From contig NC_079880.1 of the NCBI RefSeq assembly GCF_029227915.1, forward strand, positions 5,210,001 to 5,274,000: a stretch of 64,000 nucleotides of DNA, written 5' to 3'. The notes below the pieces were generated by a model that worked only from the letters and a program-made list of their open reading frames with translations, made no database searches and was not told the origin of the DNA. The first letter of the stretch is position 1; each line of letters begins with the position of its first letter. This document shows positions 51,866-64,000 of the stretch, one piece after another. The translations under genes and the position numbers were made by a program. This stretch comes from Hydractinia symbiolongicarpus. Its lineage: Eukaryota > Cnidaria > Hydrozoa > Anthoathecata > Hydractiniidae.

Positions 51866-52878
51866 CAAGTCTCATGCGTTTTAGTGGTGAAAAATAATTT
51901 AAAAAATCGTTCGGGAAATGAGTTTACTTCCTGGGTACTTTCTTTGTATACTTTTGACAATACGGGCCGAGTCCGGGATTTACGGGAAATCGCAGATTTT
52001 CGTTGGCCGGCGATTAAACTTCTTTTATTCAGCGTCTCATCAAAAATGAAAACATTTTTATAAACTACAAGTCTCATGCGTTTTAGTGGTGAAAAACAAA
52101 ATTAAAAAACCGTTCGGGAAATGAGTTTACTCCCTAGGTACTTTCTTTGTATACATTCGACTATACGGGCCAAGCCCGGGATTTACGGGAAATTGCAGGT
52201 TTTCGTTTGCCGGCGATTAAACTTCTTTTATTCAGCGTCTCATCAAAAATGAAAACATCTTTGAAAACTACAAGTCTCATGCGTTTTAGTGGTGAAAAAT
52301 AATTTAAAAAATCGTTCGGGAAATGAGTTTACTCCATGGGTACTTTCTTTGTATACTTTTGACAATACGGGCCGAGTCCGGGATTTACGGGAAATCGCAG
52401 GTTTTCATTTGCCGGCGATTAAACTTCTTTCATTAAGCGTCTCATCAAATATGAAAACATTTTTGAAAACTACAAGTCTCATGCGTTTTAGTGGTAAAAA
52501 AATTATTTAAAAAATCGTTCGGAAAATGAGTTTACTCCCTGTGTACTTTCTTTGTATACTTTGGACTATACGGGCCGAGTCCGGGATTTACGGGAAATCG
52601 CGGATTTTCGTTTGAGTGCGAATAAACTTCTTTTATTCAGCGTCTCATCAAAAATGAAAACATTTTTGAAAACTACAAGTCTCATGCGTTGTAGTGGTGA
52701 AAAAATAATTTAAAAAATCGTTCGGAAAATGAGTTTACTCCCTGGGTACTTTCTTTGTATACTTTTGACTATACGGGCCGAGTCCGGGGTTTACGGGAAA
52801 TGGCGGGTTTTCGTTTGCCGGCGATTAAACTTCTTTTATTCAGCGTCTCATCAAAAATGAAAACATTTTTAAAAACTA
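51866..52878. repeat. P/Q/F/W monomers
   Basis: Five monomers of mixed type. One near 52,130 joins a Q left half (cctaggtac, gggccaagcccggg) to a P right half (attgcaggttttcg, cttcttttattcag), so it looks recombinant. Another has gaaaaataattt, the 202-bp form seen near 49,062. Only satellite is present. Confidence 0.83.
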
Positions 52879-53871
52879 CAAGTCTCATGCGTTGTAGTTG
52901 TGAAAAAATAATTTAAAAAATCGTTCGGAAAATGAGTTTACTCCCTGGGTAATTTCTTTGTATACTTTTGACTATACGGGCCGAGTCATGGGTTTACGGG
53001 AAATGGCGGGTTTTCGTTTGCCGGCGATTTAACTTCTTTTTTTCAGCGTCTCATCAAAAATGAAAACATTTTTAAAAACTATAAGTCTCATGGGTTTTAG
53101 TGGTGAAATAATAATTTAAAAAATCGTTTGGAAAATGAGTTTACATCCCGGGTACTTTCTTTACTATACGGGCCGAGTCCGGGATTTACGGGAAATCGCA
53201 GGTTTTCGTTTGCCGGCGATTAAACTTCTTTTATTCAGCGTCTCATCAAAAATGAAAACATTTTTAAAAACTACAAGTCTCATGCGTTGTAGTTGTGAAA
53301 AAATAATTTAAAAAATCGTTCGGAAAATGAGTTTACTCCCTGGGTAATTTCTTTGTATACTTTTGACTTTACGGGCCGAGTCATGGGTTTACGGGAAATG
53401 GCGGGTTTTCGTTTGCCGGCGATTTAACTTCTTTTTTTCAGCGTCTCATCAAAAATGAAAACATTTTTAAAAACTATAAGTCTCATGGGTTTTAGTGGTG
53501 AAATAATAATTTAAAAAATCGTTCGGGAAATGAGTTTACATCCCGGGTACTTTCTTTACTATACGGGCCGAGTCCGGGATTTACGGGAAATCGCAGGTTT
53601 TCGTTTGCCGGCGATTAAACTTCTTTTATTCAGCGTCTCATCAAAAATGAAAACATTTTTGAAAACTACAAGTCTCATGCGTTGTAGTTGTGAAAAAATA
53701 ATTTAAAAAATCGTTCGGAAAATGAGTTTACTCCCTGGGTAATTTCTTTGTATACTTTTGACTTTACGGGCCGAGTCATGGGTTTACGGGAAATGGCGGG
53801 TTTTCGTTTGCCGGCGATTTAACTTCTTTTATTCAGCGTCTCATCAAAAATGAAAACATTTTTGAAAACTA
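52879..53871. repeat. 395-bp W-S dimers, two copies plus a third W
   Basis: 52879-53273 and 53274-53668 each contain a W variant (gttgtagttg, gagtcatgggttta, gcgatttaac, ctttttttcagcg) and a 192-bp S. A third W (53669-53871) follows, but a C monomer replaces its S. The same W variant occurs near 42,155, 43,350, 55,571, 56,381, 57,390, 57,970, 58,771, 62,193 and 62,994, so it marks the right third of the window. Confidence 0.87.
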
Positions 53872-56800
53872 CAAGTCTCATGCGTTTTAGTGGTGAAAAG
53901 ATAATTTAAAAAATTGTTTTGGAAATGAGTTTACTCACAGGGTACTTTCTTTGTATACATTCGACTATACGGGCCAAGCCCGGGATTTACGGGAAATCGC
54001 GGGTTTTCGTTTGCCTGCGATTAAACCACTTTCATTAAGCGTCTCATCAAAAATGAAAACATTTTTAAAAACTATAAGTCTCATGGGTTTTAGTGGTGAA
54101 ATAATAATTTAAAAAATCGTTCGGGAAATGAGTTTACATCCCGGGTACTTTCTTTACTATACGGGCCGAGTCCGGGATTTACGGAAATCGCAGGTTTTCG
54201 TTTGCCGGCGATTAAACTTCTTTTATTCAGCGTCACATCAAAAATGAAAACATTTTTGAAAACTACAAGTCTCATGCGTTTTAGTGGTGAAATAATAATT
54301 TAAAAAATCGTTCGGAAAATGAGTTTACTCCCTGGGTAATTTCTTTGTATACTTTTGACTATACGGGCCGAGTCAGGGGTTTACGGGAAATGGCGGGTTT
54401 TCGTTTGCCGGCGTTTAAACTTCTTTTATTCAGCGTCTCATCAAAAATGAAAACATTTTTAAAAACTACAAGTCTCATGGGCTTTAGTGGTGAAATAATA
54501 ATTTAAAAAATCGTTCGGGAAATGAGTTTACACCCTGGGTACTTTCTTTGTATACTTTTGACTATACGGGCCGAGTCATAGGTTTACGGGAAATGGCGGG
54601 TTTTCGTTTGCCGGGGATTTAACTTCTTTTTTTCAGCGTCTCATCAAAAATGAAAACATTTTTAAAAACTATAAGTCTCATGGGTTTTAGTGGTGAAATA
54701 ATAATTTAAAAAATCGTTTGGGAAATGAGTTTACATCCCGGGTACTTTCTTTACTATACGGGCCGAGTCCGGGATTTACGGGAAATCGCAGGTTTTCGTT
54801 TGCCGGCGATTAAACTTCTTTTATTCAGCGTCTCATCAAAAATGAAAACATTTTTGAAAACTACAAGTCTCATGCGTTTTAGTGGTAAAAAAATAATTTA
54901 AAAAATCGTTCGGGAAATGAGTTTACTCACAGGGTACTTTCTTTGTATACATTGGACTATACGGGCAAAGCCCATGATTTACGGGAAATCGCGGGTTTTC
55001 GTTTGCCGGCGATTAAACTTCTTTTATTCAGCGTCTCATCAAAAATGAAAACATTTTTGAAAACTACAAGTCTCATGCGTTTTAGTGGTGAAAAGATAAT
55101 TTAAAAAATCGTTTTGGAAATGAGTTTACTCACAGGGTACTTTTTTTGTATACTTTGGACTATACGGGCCGAGTCCGGGATTTACGGGAAATCGCGGATT
55201 TTCGTTTGAGTGCGAATAAACTTCTTTTATTCAGCGTCTCATCAAAAATGAAAACATTTTTGAAAACTACAAGTCTCATGCGTTGTAGTGGTGAAAAAAT
55301 AATTTAAAAAATCGTTCGGAAAATGAGTTTACTCCCTGGGTACTTTCTTTGTATACTTTTGACTATACGGGCCGAGTCCGGGGTTTACGGGAAATGGCGG
55401 GTTTTCGTTTGCCGGCGATTAAACTTCTTTTATTCAGCGTCTCATCAAAAATGAAAACATTTTTAAAAACTACAAGTCTCATGCGTTGTAGTTGTGAAAA
55501 AATAATTTAAAAAATCGTTCGGAAAATGAGTTTACTCCCTGGGTAATTTCTTTGTATACTTTTGACTATACGGGCCGAGTCATGGGTTTACGGGAAATGG
55601 CGGGTTTTCGTTTGCCGGCGATTTAACTTCTTTTTTTCAGCGTCTCATCAAAAATGAAAACATTTTTAAAAACTATAAGACTCATGGGTTTTAGTGGTGA
55701 AATAATAATTTAAAAAATCGTTCGGGAAATGAGTTTACATCCCGGGTACTTTCTTTACTATACGGGCCGAGTCCGGGATTTACGGGAAATCGCAGGTTTT
55801 CGTTTGCCGGCGATTAAACTTCTTTTATTCAGCGTCTCATCAAAAATGAAAACATTTTTGAAAACTACAGGTCTCATGCGTTTTAGTGGTAAAAAAATAA
55901 TTTAAAAAATCGTTCGGGAAATGAGTTTACTCACAGGGTACTTTCTTTGTATACATTGGACTATACGGGCAAAGCCCATGATTTACGGGAAATCGCGGGT
56001 TTTCGTTTGCCGGCGATTAAACTTCTTTTATTCAGCGTCTCATCAAAAATGAAAACATTTTTGAAAACTACAAGTCTCATGCGTTTTAGTGGTGAAAAGA
56101 TAATTTAAAAAATCGTTTTGGAAATGAGTTTACTCACAGGGTACTTTCTTTGTATACATTCCACTATACGGGCCAAGCCCGGGATTTACGGGAAATCGCG
56201 GGTTTTCGTTTGCCTGCGATTAAACCACTTTCATTAAGCGTCTCATCAAAAATGAAAACATTTTTAAAAACTACAAGTCTCATGCGTTGTAGTTGTGAAA
56301 AAATAATTTAAAAAATCGTTCGGAAAATGAGTTTACTCCCTGGGTAATTTCTTTTTATACATTTGACTATACGGGCCGAGTCATGGGTTTACGGGAAATG
56401 GCGGGTTTTCGTTTGCCGGCGATTTAACTTCTTTTTTTCAGCGTCTCATCAAAAAAGAAAACATTTTTAAAAACTACAAGTCTCATGCGTTGTAGTGGTG
56501 AAAAAATAATTTAAAAAATCGTTCGAAAAATGAGTTTACTCCATGGGTAATTTCTTTGTATACTTTTGACTATACGGGCCGAGTCCGGGGTTTACGGGAA
56601 ATGGCGGGTTTTCGTTTGCCGGCGATTAAACTTCTTTTATTCAGCGTCTCATCAAAAATGAAAACATTTTTAAAAACTATAAGTCTCATGGGTTTTAGTG
56701 GTGAAATAATAATTTAAAAAATCGTTCGGGAAATGAGTTTACATCCCGGGTACTTTCTTTACTATACGGGCCGAGTCCGGGATTTACGGAAATCGCAGGT

Positions 56801-57863
56801 TTTCGTTTGCCGGCGATTAAACTTCTTTTATTCAGCGTCACATCAAAAATGAAAACATTTTTGAAAACTACAAGTCTCATGCGTTTTAGTGGTGAAATAA
56901 TAATTTAAAAAATCGTTCGGGAAATGAGTTTACTCCCTGGTTACTTTCTTTGTATACTTTTGACAATACGGGCCGATTCTGGGATTTACGGAAAATCGCA
57001 GGTTTTCGTTTGCCGGCGATTAAACTTCTTTTATTCAGCGTCTCATCAAAAATGAAAACATTTTTAAAAACTACAAGTCTCATGCGTTTTAGTGGTGAAA
57101 AAATAATTTAAAAAATCGTTCGGAAAATGAGTTTACTCCCTGGGTAATTTCTTTGTATACTTTTGACTATACGGGCCGAGTCAGGGGTTTACGGGAAATG
57201 GCGGGTTTTCGTTTGCCGGCGTTTAAACTTCTTTTATTCAGCGTCTCATCAAAAATGAAAACATTTTTAAAAACTACAAGTCTCATGGGCTTTAGTGGTG
57301 AAATAATAATTTAAAAAATCGTTCGGGAAATGAGTTTACACCCTGGGTACTTTCTTTGTATACTTTTGACTATACGGGCCGAGTCATGGGTTTACGGGAA
57401 ATGGCGGGTTTTTGTTTGCCGGCGATTTAACTTCTTTTTTTCAGCGTCTCATCAAAAATGAAAACATTTTTAAAAACTTTAAGTCTCATGGGTTTTAGTG
57501 GTGAAATAATAATTTAAAAAATCGTTCGGGAAATGAGTTTACATCCCGGTTACTTTCTTTACTATACGGGCCGAGTCCGGGATTTACGGGAAATCGCAGA
57601 TTTTCGTTTGCCGGCGATTAAACTTCTTTTATTCAGCGTCTCATCAAAAATGAAAACATTTTTAAAAACTATAAGTCTCATGGGTTTTAGTGGTGAAATA
57701 ATAATTTAAAAAATCGTTCGGGAAATGAGTTTACATCCCGGTTACTTTCTTTACTATACGGGCCGAGTCCGGGATTTACGGGAAATCGCAGGTATTCGTT
57801 TGCCGGCGATTAAACTTCTTTTATTCAGCGTCTCATCAAAAATGAAAACATTTTTGAAAACTA
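53872..57863. repeat. C/S/H-like/W block with a 1,004-bp repeat
   Basis: S at 54075 and 56680 share gcgtcacatc (offset 2,605 bp). A pentamer starting with an H-like monomer (agtggtaaaaaaataat, cattggactatacggg, gcccatgat) occurs at 54864 and again at 55868, an offset of 1,004 bp (four 203-bp monomers plus one 192-bp S). The monomers with catgggctttagtgg near 54469 and 57277 carry an S-like left half and full-length right half. Two S forms (192 bp) stand side by side at 57480 and 57672, which is unusual. Confidence 0.83.
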
Positions 57864-60800
57864 CAAGTCTCATGGGCTTTAGTGGTGAAATAATAATTTA
57901 AAAAATCGTTCGGGAAATGAGTTTACACCCTGGGTACTTTCTTTGTATACTTTTGACTATACGGGCCGAGTCATGGGTTTACGGGAAATGGCAGGTTTTC
58001 GTTTGCCGGCGATTTAACTTCTTTTTTTCAGCGTCTCATCAAAAATGAAAACATTTTTAAAAACTATAAGTCTCATGGGTTTTAGTGGTGAAATAATAAT
58101 TTAAAAAATCGTTCGGGAAATGAGTTTACATCCCGGTTACTTTCTTTACTATACGGGCCGAGTCCGGGATTTACGGGAAATCGCAGGTTTTCGTTTGCCG
58201 GCGATTAAACTTCTTTTATTCAGCGTCTCATCAAAAATGAAAACATTTTTGAAAACTACAAGTCTCATGCGTTTTAGTGGTAAAAAAATAATTTAAAAAA
58301 TCGTTCGGGAAATGAGTTTACTCACAGGGTACTTTCTTTGTATACATTCGACTATACGGGCAAAGCCCATGATTTACGGGAAATCGCGGGTTTTCGTTTG
58401 CCGGCGATTAAACTTTTTTATTCAGCGTCTCATCAAAAATGAAAACATTTTTGAAAACTACAAGTCTCATGCGTTTTAGTGGTGAAAAGATAATTTAAAA
58501 AATCGTTTTGGAAATGAGTTTACTCACAGGGTACTTTCTTTGTATACATTCGACTATACGGGCCAAGCCCGGGATTTACGGGAAATCGCGGGTTTGCGTT
58601 TGCTGGCGATTAAACCACTTTCATTAAGCGTCTCATCAAAAATGAAAACATTTTTAAAAACTACAAGTCTCATGCGTTGTAGTTGTGAAAAAATAATTTA
58701 AAAAATCGTTCGGAAAATGAGTTTACTCCCTGGGTAATTTCTTTTTATACATTTGACTATACGGGCCGAGTCATGGGTTTACGGGAAATGGCGGGTTTTC
58801 GTTTGCCGGCGATTTAACTTCTTTTTTTCAGCGTCTCATCAAAAAAGAAAACATTTTTAAAAACTACAAGTCTCATGCGTTGTAGTGGTGAAAAAATAAT
58901 TTAAAAAATCGTTCGAAAAATGAGTTTACTCCCTGGGTAATTTCTTTGTATACATTTGACTATACGGGCCGAGTCCGGGGTTTACGGGAAATGGCGGGTT
59001 TTCGTTTGCCGGCGATTAAACTTCTTTTATTCAGCGTCTCATCAAAAATGAAAACATTTTTAAAAACTATAAGTCTCATGGGTTTTAGTGGTGAAATAAT
59101 AATTTAAAAAATCGTTCGGGAAATGAGTTTACATCCCGGGTACTTTCTTTACTATACGGGCCGAGTCCGGGATTTACGGAAATCGCAGGTTTTCGTTTGC
59201 CGGCGATTAAACTTCTTTTATTCAGCGTCTCATCAAAAATGAAAACATTTTTGAAAACTACAAGTCTCATGCGTTTTAGTGGTGAAAAAATAATTTAAAA
59301 AATCGTTCGGGAAATGAGTTTACTCCCTGGGTACTTTCTTTGTATACTTTTGACAATACGGGCCGAGTCCGGGATTTACGGGAAATCGCAGGTTTTGTTT
59401 GCCGGCGATTAAACTTCTTTTATTCAGCGTCTCATCAAAAATGAAAACATTTTTACAAACTACAAGTCTCATGCGTTTTAGTGGTGAAAAAATAATTTAA
59501 AAAATCGTTCGGGAAATGAGTTTACTCCCTGGGTGCTTTCTTTGTATACTTTTGACAATACGGGCCGAGTCCGGGATTTACGGGAAATCGCAGGTTTTGT
59601 TTGCCGGCGATCAAACTTCTTTTATTCAGCGTCTCATCAAAAATGAAAACATTTTTACAAACTACAAGTCTCATGCGTTTTAGTGGTGAAAAAATAATTT
59701 AAAAAATCGTTCGGGAAATGAGTTTACACCCTGGGTACTTTCTTTGTATACTTTTGACTATACGGGCCGAGTCAGGGGTTTACGGGAAATGGCGGGTTTT
59801 CGTTTGCCGGCGATTTAACTTCTTTTTTTCAGCGTCTCATCAAAAATGAAAACATTTTGAAAAACTATAAGTCTCATGGGTTTTAGTGGTGAAATAATAA
59901 TTTAAAAAATCGTTCGGGAAATGAGTTTACATCCCGGGTACTTTCTTTACTATACGGGCCGAGTCCGGGATTTACGGGAAATCGCAGGTTTTCGTTTGCC
60001 GGCGATTAAACTTCTTTTCTTCAGCGTCTCATCAAAAATGAAAACATTTTTGAAAACTACAAGTCTCATGCGTTTTAGTGGTGAAAAAATATTTTAAAAA
60101 ATCGTTCGGGAAATGAGTTTACTCCCTGGGTACTTTCTTTGTATACTTTTGACTATACGGGCCGAGTCCGGGATTTACGGGAAGTCGCAGGTTTTCGTTT
60201 GCCGGCGTTTAAACTTCTTTTATTCAGCGTCTCATCAAAAATGAAAACATTTTTAAAAACTACAAGTCTCATGGGCTTTAGTGGTGAAATAATAATTTAA
60301 AAAATCGTTCGAGAAATGAGTTTACACCCTGGGTACTTTTTTGTATACTTTTGACTATACGGGCCGAGTCCGGGATTTACGGGAAATCGCAGGTTTTCGT
60401 TTGCCGGTGATTAAAATTCTTTTATTCAGCGTCTCATCAAAAATGAAAACATTTTTAAAAACTACAAGTCTCATGGGCTTTAGTGGTGAAATAATAATTT
60501 AAAAAATCGTTCGCGAAATGAGTTTACACCCTGGGTACTTTCTTTGTATACTTTTGACTATACGGGCCGAGTCCGGGATTTACGGGAAATCGCAGGTTTT
60601 CGTTTGCCGGCGATTAAACTTCTTTTATTCAGCGTCTCATCAAAAATGAAAACATTTTTGCAAACTACAAGTCTCATGCGTTTTAGTGGTGAAAAAATAA
60701 TTTAAAAAATCGTTCGGGAAATGAGTTTCTCCCTGGGTACTTTCCTTGTATACTTTTGACTATGCGGGCCGAGTCCGGGGTTTACGGGAAATGGCGGGTT

Positions 60801-62086
60801 TTCGTTTGCCGGCGATTAAACTTCTTTTATACAGCGTCTCATCAAAAATGAAAACATTTTTGAAAACTACAAGTCTCATGCGTTTTAGTGGTGAAAAAAT
60901 AATTTAAAAAATCGTTCGGCAAATGAGTTTACTCCCTGGGTACTTTCTTTGTATACTTTTGATTAAACAGGCCGAGTCCAGGGTTTACGGGAAATGGCGG
61001 GTTTTCGTTTGCCGGCGATTAAACTTCTTTTATTCAGCGTATCATCAAAAATGAAAACATTTTTGAAAACTACAAGTCTCATGCGTTTTAGTGGTGAAAA
61101 AATAATTTAAAAAATCGTTCGGGAAATGAGTTTACACCCTGGGTACTTTCTTTGTATACTTTTGACTATACGGGCCGAGTCCGGGATTTACGGGAAATCG
61201 CAGGTTTTCGTTTGCCGGCGATTAAACTTCTTTTATTCAGCGTCTCAACAAAAATGAAAACATTTTTAAAAACTACAAGTCTCATGGGCTTTAGTGGTGA
61301 AATAATAATTTAAAAAATCGTTCGCGAAATGAGTTTCCACCCTGGGTACTTTCTTTGTATACTTTTGACTATACGGACTGAGTCCGGGATTTACGGGAAA
61401 TCGCAGGTTTTCGTTTGCCAGCGATTAAACTTCTTTTATTCAGCGTCTCATCAAAAATGAAAACATTTTTGAAAACTACAAGTCTCATGCGTTTTAGTGG
61501 TGAAAAAATAATTTAAAAAATCGTTCGGGAAATGAGTTTCTCCCTGGGTACTTTCCTTGTATACTTTTGACTATGCGGGCCGAGTCCGGGGTTTACGGGA
61601 AATGGCGGGTTTTCGTTTGCCGGCGATTAAACTTCTTTTATACAGCGTCTCATCAAAAATGAAAACATTTTTGAAAACTACAAGTCTCATGCGTTTTAGT
61701 GGTGAAAAAATAATTTAAAAAATCGTTCGGGAAATGAGTTTACTCCGTGGGTACTTTCTTTGTATACTTTTGATTAAACAGGCCGAGTCCAGGGTTTACC
61801 GGAAATGGCGGGTTTTCGTTTGCCGGCGATTAAACTTCTTTTATTCAGCGTCTCATCAAAAATGAAAACATTTTTGAAAACTACAAGTCTCATGCGTTTT
61901 AGTGGTGAAAAAATAATTTAAAAAATCGTTCGGGAAATGAGTTTACTCCCTGGGTACTTTCTTTGTATACTTTTGACAATATGGGCCGAGTCCGGGATTT
62001 ACGGGAAATCGCAGGTTTTCGTTTGCCGGCGATTAAACTTCTTTTATTCAGCGTCTCATCAAAAATGAAAACATTTTTGAAAACTA
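57864..62086. repeat. 4,223-bp block, copy 1
   Basis: This block begins with a catgggc monomer, then S (192 bp), an H-like monomer, C (202 bp, ending aaactttttta), W variant, W, S at 59070, and several P monomers that lack one c (aggttttgtttg). Further P, W and catgggc types follow. The next copy starts at 62087, and sequence identity extends slightly left (from about 57795/62018). Within the block, a dimer with gagtttctccctggg and tatgcggg at 60668 recurs at 61479 (offset 811 bp). Confidence 0.87.
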
Positions 62087-64000
62087 CAAGTCTCATGGGC
62101 TTTAGTGGTGAAATAATAATTTAAAAAATCGTTCGGGAAATGAGTTTACACCCTGGGTACTTTCTTTGTATACTTTTGACTATACGGGCCGAGTCATGGG
62201 TTTACGGGAAATGGCAGGTTTTCGTTTGCCGGCGATTTAACTTCTTTTTTTCAGCGTCTCATCAAAAATGAAAACATTTTTAAAAACTATAAGTCTCATG
62301 GGTTTTAGTGGTGAAATAATAATTTAAAAAATCGTTCGGGAAATGAGTTTACATCCCGGTTACTTTCTTTACTATACGGGCCGAGTCCGGGATTTACGGG
62401 AAATCGCAGGTTTTCGTTTGCCGGCGATTAAACTTCTTTTATTCAGCGTCTCATCAAAAATGAAAACATTTTTGAAAACTACAAGTCTCATGCGTTTTAG
62501 TGGTAAAAAAATAATTTAAAAAATCGTTCGGGAAATGAGTTTACTCACAGGGTACTTTCTTTGTATACATTCGACTATACGGGCAAAGCCCATGATTTAC
62601 GGGAAATCGCGGGTTTTCGTTTGCCGGCGATTAAACTTTTTTATTCAGCGTCTCATCAAAAATGAAAACATTTTTGAAAACTACAAGTCTCATGCGTTTT
62701 AGTGGTGAAAAGATAATTTAAAAAATCGTTTTGGAAATGAGTTTACTCACAGGGTACTTTCTTTGTATACATTCGACTATACGGGCCAAGCCCGGGATTT
62801 ACGGGAAATCGCGGGTTTGCGTTTGCTGGCGATTAAACCACTTTCATTAAGCGTCTCATCAAAAATGAAAACATTTTTAAAAACTACAAGTCTCATGCGT
62901 TGTAGTTGTGAAAAAATAATTTAAAAAATCGTTCGGAAAATGAGTTTACTCCCTGGGTAATTTCTTTTTATACATTTGACTATACGGGCCGAGTCATGGG
63001 TTTACGGGAAATGGCGGGTTTTCGTTTGCCGGCGATTTAACTTCTTTTTTTCAGCGTCTCATCAAAAAAGAAAACATTTTTAAAAACTACAAGTCTCATG
63101 CGTTGTAGTGGTGAAAAAATAATTTAAAAAATCGTTCGAAAAATGAGTTTACTCCCTGGGTAATTTCTTTGTATACATTTGACTATACGGGCCGAGTCCG
63201 GGGTTTACGGGAAATGGCGGGTTTTCGTTTGCCGGCGATTAAACTTCTTTTATTCAGCGTCTCATCAAAAATGAAAACATTTTTAAAAACTATAAGTCTC
63301 ATGGGTTTTAGTGGTGAAATAATAATTTAAAAAATCGTTCGGGAAATGAGTTTACATCCCGGGTACTTTCTTTACTATACGGGCCGAGTCCGGGATTTAC
63401 GGAAATCGCAGGTTTTCGTTTGCCGGCGATTAAACTTCTTTTATTCAGCGTCTCATCAAAAATGAAAACATTTTTGAAAACTACAAGTCTCATGCGTTTT
63501 AGTGGTGAAAAAATAATTTAAAAAATCGTTCGGGAAATGAGTTTACTCCCTGGGTACTTTCTTTGTATACTTTTGACAATACGGGCCGAGTCCGGGATTT
63601 ACGGGAAATCGCAGGTTTTGTTTGCCGGCGATTAAACTTCTTTTATTCAGCGTCTCATCAAAAATGAAAACATTTTTACAAACTACAAGTCTCATGCGTT
63701 TTAGTGGTGAAAAAATAATTTAAAAAATCGTTCGGGAAATGAGTTTACTCCCTGGGTGCTTTCTTTGTATACTTTTGACAATACGGGCCGAGTCCGGGAT
63801 TTACGGGAAATCGCAGGTTTTGTTTGCCGGCGATCAAACTTCTTTTATTCAGCGTCTCATCAAAAATGAAAACATTTTTACAAACTACAAGTCTCATGCG
63901 TTTTAGTGGTGAAAAAATAATTTAAAAAATCGTTCGGGAAATGAGTTTACACCCTGGGTACTTTCTTTGTATACTTTTGACTATACGGGTCGAGTCAGGG
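62087..64000. repeat. 4,223-bp block, copy 2, cut by the window end
   Basis: This repeats 57864-59777 at an offset of 4,223 bp. Shared rare markers include aaactttttta (58411/62634), ctttttatacatttgac (58741/62964), tcaaaaaagaaaac, ggtgctttc and gatcaaacttc. I saw one mismatch, at the very end (c at 59767, t at 63990). The copy runs off the window, so its full length is unknown. Confidence 0.88.

Larger units (their letters stand above)
1..64000. repeat. Tandem satellite array, 203-bp monomer, fills the window
   Basis: A monomer of about 203 bp recurs head to tail from the first base to the last without interruption. The phrase caagtctcatgcg (or ataagtctcatggg) reappears every 203 bp, or every 191, 192 or 222 bp for length variants. 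No inverted monomer, unique sequence or inserted element was found. Each monomer has an AT-rich part (a-tracts around gaaaaaataattt and catttttaaaaac) and a GC-rich core (acgggccgagtccggg to gccggcg). Such arrays are known from eukaryotic heterochromatin, including centromeres. Assigning this one to a centromere is inference only. Both array edges lie outside the window. Confidence 0.97.

Noticed and set aside
173-52510. Plus-strand open frames of 60-102 codons (for example 274-564, 11387-11695 and the repeated 88-codon frame at 15602)
   Set aside because: They are also monomer sequence. They extend over more than one monomer only where a stop such as the one in aatttaa is lost by a point change. 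Copies elsewhere carry the stop, and no protein family is recognisable.
13138-63493. Dozens of similar minus-strand open frames of 61-68 codons starting MRLVVFKNVFIF, one in many monomers
   Set aside because: They are the satellite read on its reverse strand. Each spans nearly one monomer because few stops fall in that frame. The frame is not kept between monomers (203 and 191 leave a remainder), single-base indels are tolerated, and no ribosome-binding, promoter or domain signal supports them.
1-64000. CRISPR array
   Set aside because: Regular spacing is present, but the entire 203-bp unit is repeated. There are no short repeats separated by unique spacers and no cas genes.
1-64000. Ribosomal spacer subrepeats, tRNA-derived repeats or telomeric repeats
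   Set aside because: No rRNA gene end, no tRNA box or cloverleaf, and no short telomere-like motif was seen. The array exceeds 64 kb without a gene.

Overview
The whole 64,000-base window is one uninterrupted, head-to-tail satellite DNA array. I count roughly 315 monomers, all in the same orientation. The usual length is 203 bp, with recurrent length variants of 191/192 bp (type S) and 222 bp (type L). I found no protein-coding gene, RNA gene, transposon, CRISPR array, telomeric repeat or unique spacer. The organism is almost certainly a eukaryote, because long satellite arrays with higher-order repeats (HORs) are typical of centromeric, pericentromeric, subtelomeric or other heterochromatin. 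The species cannot be named from the sequence. The monomer is about 37% GC, with an AT-rich part full of A/T tracts and a GC-rich core. It has 12 CpGs where about 7 are expected, an observed/expected ratio near 1.7 by hand count. That argues against long exposure to germline CpG methylation.

Monomer types, named here for convenience: P (gacaatacggg, cgcagg); Q (cctaggtac, cctctttcattaag); K (cacagggtac, atggcgg); W (gggtaatttc, ccggggttta, atggcgg); S (catcccgggtac, 11-bp deletion); F (gagtgcgaataaac in place of gccggcgattaaac); L (a W with a 29-bp-spaced internal duplication); C (gataattt, cgttttgg, ctggcg, cactttcattaag); H (gggcaaagcccgtg, a hairpin). Across most of the window they follow a grammar. 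The commonest unit is S-P-Q-K-W (1,003 bp), lengthened or shortened by F or P monomers into 3-, 4-, 6-, 7-, 9- and 12-monomer units.

Layout. 1-5,241: edge monomers, then blocks of three C monomers in 1,217- and 1,611-bp units. 5,242-7,476: a 1,422-bp offset duplication. 7,477-9,684: S/H/C/W/F mosaic. 9,685-11,104: a 609-bp trimer repeat. 11,105-13,719: a 1,206-bp six-mer repeat. 13,720-18,543: two copies of a 2,412-bp twelve-mer. 14,348-34,607: two tandem copies of a 10,130-bp, 50-monomer block that differ at only 8 positions I could find. 34,608-43,652: F/W/S/P/Q mosaic with dimer, trimer and tetramer repeats. 43,653-49,061: 800/1,003/812-bp units. 49,062-52,878: 405- and 394-bp dimers. 52,879-53,871: 395-bp dimers. 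53,872-57,863: S, H-like, C and W monomers. 57,864-62,086, repeated again from 62,087 to the window end: a 4,223-bp block.

The interest of the window is the evolutionary record it holds. Nested tandem duplications of dimers up to a 50-monomer block, with near-identity at the largest scale, suggest very recent unequal exchange, or possibly an assembly duplication.
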